Shown here in pieces: positions 6,463 through 6,534 of a stretch of 6,534 nt of DNA. The stretch is from contig CAIWDQ010000274.1 of assembly GCA_903911455.1 (NCBI GenBank), positions 1-6,534 of the forward strand. Direction: 5' to 3'. The DNA is from an uncultured bacterium (GTDB taxonomy: Bacteria; Bacteroidota; Bacteroidia; Bacteroidales; JACABE01). Positions within the stretch are counted from its first letter, which is position 1. Every line of letters starts with the position of its first letter. The notes below the pieces were generated by a model. It had not been told where the DNA came from. It searched no databases and worked only from the letters and a program-made list of their open reading frames with translations. Both the position numbers and the translations under genes were made by a program.

Positions 6463-6534
6463 ATACAAATTATAAAATTTCTCATTGTGTTTAAATCATT
6501 TCTTCAAAGTAAAACAAGATTAATAAGATAACTC

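Larger units (their letters stand above)
6172..6534. other. Gene-free control region upstream of the operon
   Basis: These 363 bases are extremely AT-rich and stop-dense on both strands. The longest ATG frame I traced is a 24-codon plus-strand frame (6457-6531), which I regard as chance. On the minus strand the right edge carries a 13-codon open tail ending at a TAA at about 6493; this could be the end of an upstream gene but is too short to judge. The region holds a promoter-like box, a leader inverted repeat and a perfect palindrome, listed separately. No tRNA, rRNA, insertion-sequence end or CRISPR repeat is visible. Confidence 0.7.

Noticed and set aside
6457..6531. 24-codon plus-strand frame in the control region
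   Set aside because: It starts inside the CAACATGTTG palindrome, has no ribosome-binding signal and has low-complexity content.
1..6534. CRISPR array, insertion sequence or integrase attachment site
   Set aside because: No regularly spaced short identical repeats, transposase or integrase frames, terminal inverted repeats or tRNA gene were seen. The 138-bp periodicity is protein-level TPR repetition.

Overview
The window looks like a piece of a Bacteroidota chromosome. It is strongly AT-rich, its starts lack clear Shine-Dalgarno sequences and are preceded by A/T-rich stretches, and the best promoter candidate has the Bacteroidota -7 form TAnnTTTG. The secreted TPR protein and the TIR-like/membrane/carboxypeptidase-regulatory-like protein are also of types I associate with that phylum. 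No genus can be named from the sequence.

All supported genes lie on the minus strand and read right to left. From the right: (1) 6172-6534 is a gene-free control region with a TATATTTG promoter box, a 14-bp inverted repeat in the probable leader and a perfect 22-bp palindrome further upstream. (2) 5086-6171 encodes a TIR-like (DUF4062-type) domain, one membrane helix and two C-terminal beta-sandwich modules. (3) 2432-5074 encodes a secreted protein with a carboxypeptidase-regulatory-like domain, a helical segment and a TPR array of ten units of exactly 46 residues. (4) 428-2389 encodes a membrane protein with three helices, two TrkA-N/RCK-like Rossmann domains and a C-terminal ryanodine-receptor (RyR)-type domain. 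(5) 120-413 encodes a 97-residue stand-alone RyR-domain protein. (6) 1-107 is the first 35 codons of another gene that leaves the window, perhaps a YkgJ-type cysteine-cluster protein.

The gaps are 11, 42, 14 and 12 bases, with no convincing terminator between genes, so the set reads as one operon. The working model is inferred. The secreted TPR protein and the periplasmic modules of the TIR-like protein would form an envelope-side sensor. The cytoplasmic TIR-like domain would make or process a nucleotide signal. The TrkA-N/RyR membrane protein would respond to a nucleotide ligand, with the small RyR protein as partner or regulator. This resembles the nucleotide-centred conflict or stress-signalling systems predicted by comparative genomics, where TIR, RyR and membrane effectors recur. 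I do not recognise this four-gene combination as a characterised system, and nothing in the sequence proves a defence role.
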